Assembly (NCBI GenBank): GCA_025941565.1
Contig: JAPCYN010000025.1
Span: 1-51,431 of the forward strand
Source: Legionella sp. 515359
GTDB taxonomy: Bacteria > Pseudomonadota > Gammaproteobacteria > Legionellales > Legionellaceae
DNA length: 51,431 nt
Direction: 5' to 3'
Part shown: piece after piece, positions 50,125 to 51,431 of the stretch
How positions within the stretch are numbered: position 1 is the first letter of the stretch
Layout of the letters: the number at the start of each line of letters is the position of its first letter
Notes under the pieces: generated by a model
Database searches by the model: none
Told to the model about the DNA's origin: nothing
Seen by the model: the letters and a program-made list of their open reading frames with translations, nothing else
Translations under genes and position numbers: made by a program

Positions 50125-51237
50125 ATGTCTAAGAAAGCCCTTTATTTGGCAGGTGGTGGCGCTCGAGGTGCCTATCAAGCAGGTGTGCTGAAAGCTATTG
50201 GCCATATTTTACAGGTTAAAACATTACCCTTCGAAATGGTCAGTGGTGTTAGCGTGGGAAGTATCAATGCGGCAGTTCTTGCAGAAAATGCCGATGACTT
50301 TCCAACCGCACTGGATAAACTGGAGACTATTTGGAGTGAAATTCATTGCCAACAAGTCTATAGAGCCAGTAACTTAGCATTAAGTAAATCCGTGATGCGG
50401 AACATGAGCACAATGATGATCAAACAACGACAGGCAGCCCATTTGCTTGATACCACACCTCTGAAACAAATGATTGAGGATGATCTTGATTTCACTAAGA
50501 TCGCGCAAAATATAAGTGGTGGATATCTCGATACTCTGGAAATTATCAGCAATTGCTACGAAACACGCCAGACAATTTCTTTTTACGAACACAATAACCC
50601 TGAATTCACGGATTGGAATTACCCCCGACATGGCAGTAAACGCGTTAATTTCCAGGCGGAGCATATTTTAGCATCCAGTGCCCTACCTTTATTTTTTCCA
50701 ACGGTATTACTCGATGGCTTTCATTACGGCGATGGTAGCGTAGGACTGGCAGCTCCCCTGCGAGGCTCCATTCGTTTTGCAGTGGACAAAATTTTAATTA
50801 TAGGAACCCGGGCACTACCCATATTTGTTGAGCAAGAACATTTGCGTAATCATGATGATATTCCCTTTTCTCATATTTTTGGGAATATGTTAAATGCGCT
50901 TTTTTTGGATAATCTTGACCGCGATATTGAAATGGTCAATCGAATGAACGAAATTGCCATGCTGCTGTCAATATGGAAAAAACGCCGCTCACCCTGGCGA
51001 CCGATTACCACCTTGCATTTACGACCCAGTAAAGACTTGGCTCCTTTAGCTCAAATACATTTTAAAGCCCTGCCTACATTACTTAGGTACCTCCTAAATG
51101 TCCTGGGAGAAAAAAAACATTCGGGAGATCTTTTAAGTTTTGTGCTTTTTGAACGAGACTATACACGAGAATTGCTTGAGTTAGGCTTTCAAGACACCAT
51201 GAATAACGCCAAAGAAGTTACGGCTTTTTTTGAGTAA
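50125..51237 (+). CDS. patatin-like phospholipase
   Basis: Lipid acyl hydrolase of the patatin family, 370 residues. The oxyanion-hole loop GGGARGAYQAGVL (10-22), the nucleophile S43 in GVSVG (41-45) and the catalytic aspartate D203 in YGDGSVG form the Ser-Asp dyad. There is no signal peptide. A C-terminal extension of about 130 residues beyond the catalytic core is unassigned. Legionella carries many patatin-like proteins, some injected into host cells (VipD) and others not; which applies here is unknown. No clear ribosome site precedes the ATG. Confidence 0.9.
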   Translation: MSKKALYLAGGGARGAYQAGVLKAIGHILQVKTLPFEMVSGVSVGSINAAVLAENADDFPTALDKLETIWSEIHCQQVYRASNLALSKSVMRNMSTMMIKQRQAAHLLDTTPLKQMIEDDLDFTKIAQNISGGYLDTLEIISNCYETRQTISFYEHNNPEFTDWNYPRHGSKRVNFQAEHILASSALPLFFPTVLLDGFHYGDGSVGLAAPLRGSIRFAVDKILIIGTRALPIFVEQEHLRNHDDIPFSHIFGNMLNALFLDNLDRDIEMVNRMNEIAMLLSIWKKRRSPWRPITTLHLRPSKDLAPLAQIHFKALPTLLRYLLNVLGEKKHSGDLLSFVLFERDYTRELLELGFQDTMNNAKEVTAFFE

Positions 51238-51283
51238 CTTTTCTCAAGGAAACCTTTTTACCTTTTGTATAACAGATAAAAAT

Positions 51284-51352
51284 GTAGCCTGAGAGCAGCG
51301 ACGTGTAACCCAGGAATACAGCTGCATTGAAATCTGGATTACGCTCAGCTCT
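51284..51352. repeat. palindromic intergenic repeat, copy 2
   Basis: Begins GTAGCCTGAG and contains GTAACCCAGGAA (51305-51316), as in the copy at 13394-13454. GTAACCCAG (51305-51313) pairs with CTGGATTAC (51334-51342) with one mismatch, and outer parts (CCTGAGAGC...AGCG with CGCTCAGCTCTGAGG) extend an imperfect stem to about 51352. It follows the patatin gene. Confidence 0.55.
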
Positions 51353-51431
51353 GAGGAATCCTGACATTTATTTAATCACTTTATAGGTTTTTTTAACTCA
51401 CCCTGAGCGAAATGGTGTCATCCTCGCGTAG

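Overview
The window is a stretch of a gammaproteobacterial chromosome that looks like Legionella (genus-level call). The support is the AT-rich composition, the gene order ffs-dnaX-ybaB-recR, the order pnp-rpsO-truB-rbfA-infB-nusA-rimP / tRNA-fMet / nuoN-A / tRNA-Leu / secG-tpiA-glmM-folP-ftsH-rlmE, and several unplaced genes with the look of Dot/Icm effectors: a divergent protein kinase with an acidic C-terminal tail, an ankyrin-repeat protein, and two membrane/coiled-coil proteins. The species cannot be fixed from sequence reading alone.

Layout. 1-34 is the 3' end of 16S rRNA; no tRNA or 23S follows, and about 780 bp without a convincing gene lead to the 4.5S (SRP) RNA. 949-4415 holds dnaX, ybaB, recR and a DUF547 protein, all on the + strand and tightly packed. 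4505-9197 is an accessory patch: a small basic protein, a kinase-like gene and an ankyrin gene in one apparent operon, and an unrecognised 372-residue protein on the other strand. 9417-13361 carries an OmpR-type regulator without the receiver aspartate, a CorB-type CBS membrane protein, pyrophosphatase, a HIT protein and folE. 13501-22099 (- strand) is the translation/RNA-decay cluster pnp-rpsO-truB-rbfA-infB-nusA-rimP, headed by an initiator tRNA. 22498-37128 (- strand) is a complete 14-gene complex I operon, nuoA to nuoN, preceded directly by tRNA-Leu(GAG). 37311-43385 (- strand) is secG, tpiA, glmM, folP, ftsH, rlmE. 43524-45178 (+) is yhbY, a CDP-alcohol phosphatidyltransferase and hda. 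From 45246 the window becomes accessory again: two multi-membrane coiled-coil proteins of similar plan, a tyrosine-rich lipoprotein, a POT peptide transporter and a patatin-like phospholipase.

How it works together. The core blocks supply replication and repair (DnaX, RecR, Hda), protein secretion (SRP RNA, SecG), translation initiation and ribosome maturation (IF2, RbfA, RimP, TruB, S15, RlmE, YhbY), RNA turnover (PNPase), respiration (complex I), and folate and cell-wall precursors (FolE, FolP, GlmM). The accessory genes are the most likely source of new biology, especially the kinase/ankyrin pair and the two membrane proteins. No CRISPR array, insertion sequence, phage gene or defence system is visible. 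Regulatory structure is visible in several gaps: intrinsic terminators between rpsO and pnp, after tRNA-fMet and in the rimP leader, a good sigma-70 promoter before rpsO and another before the lipoprotein gene, and copies of a palindromic intergenic repeat built on GTAGCCTG.
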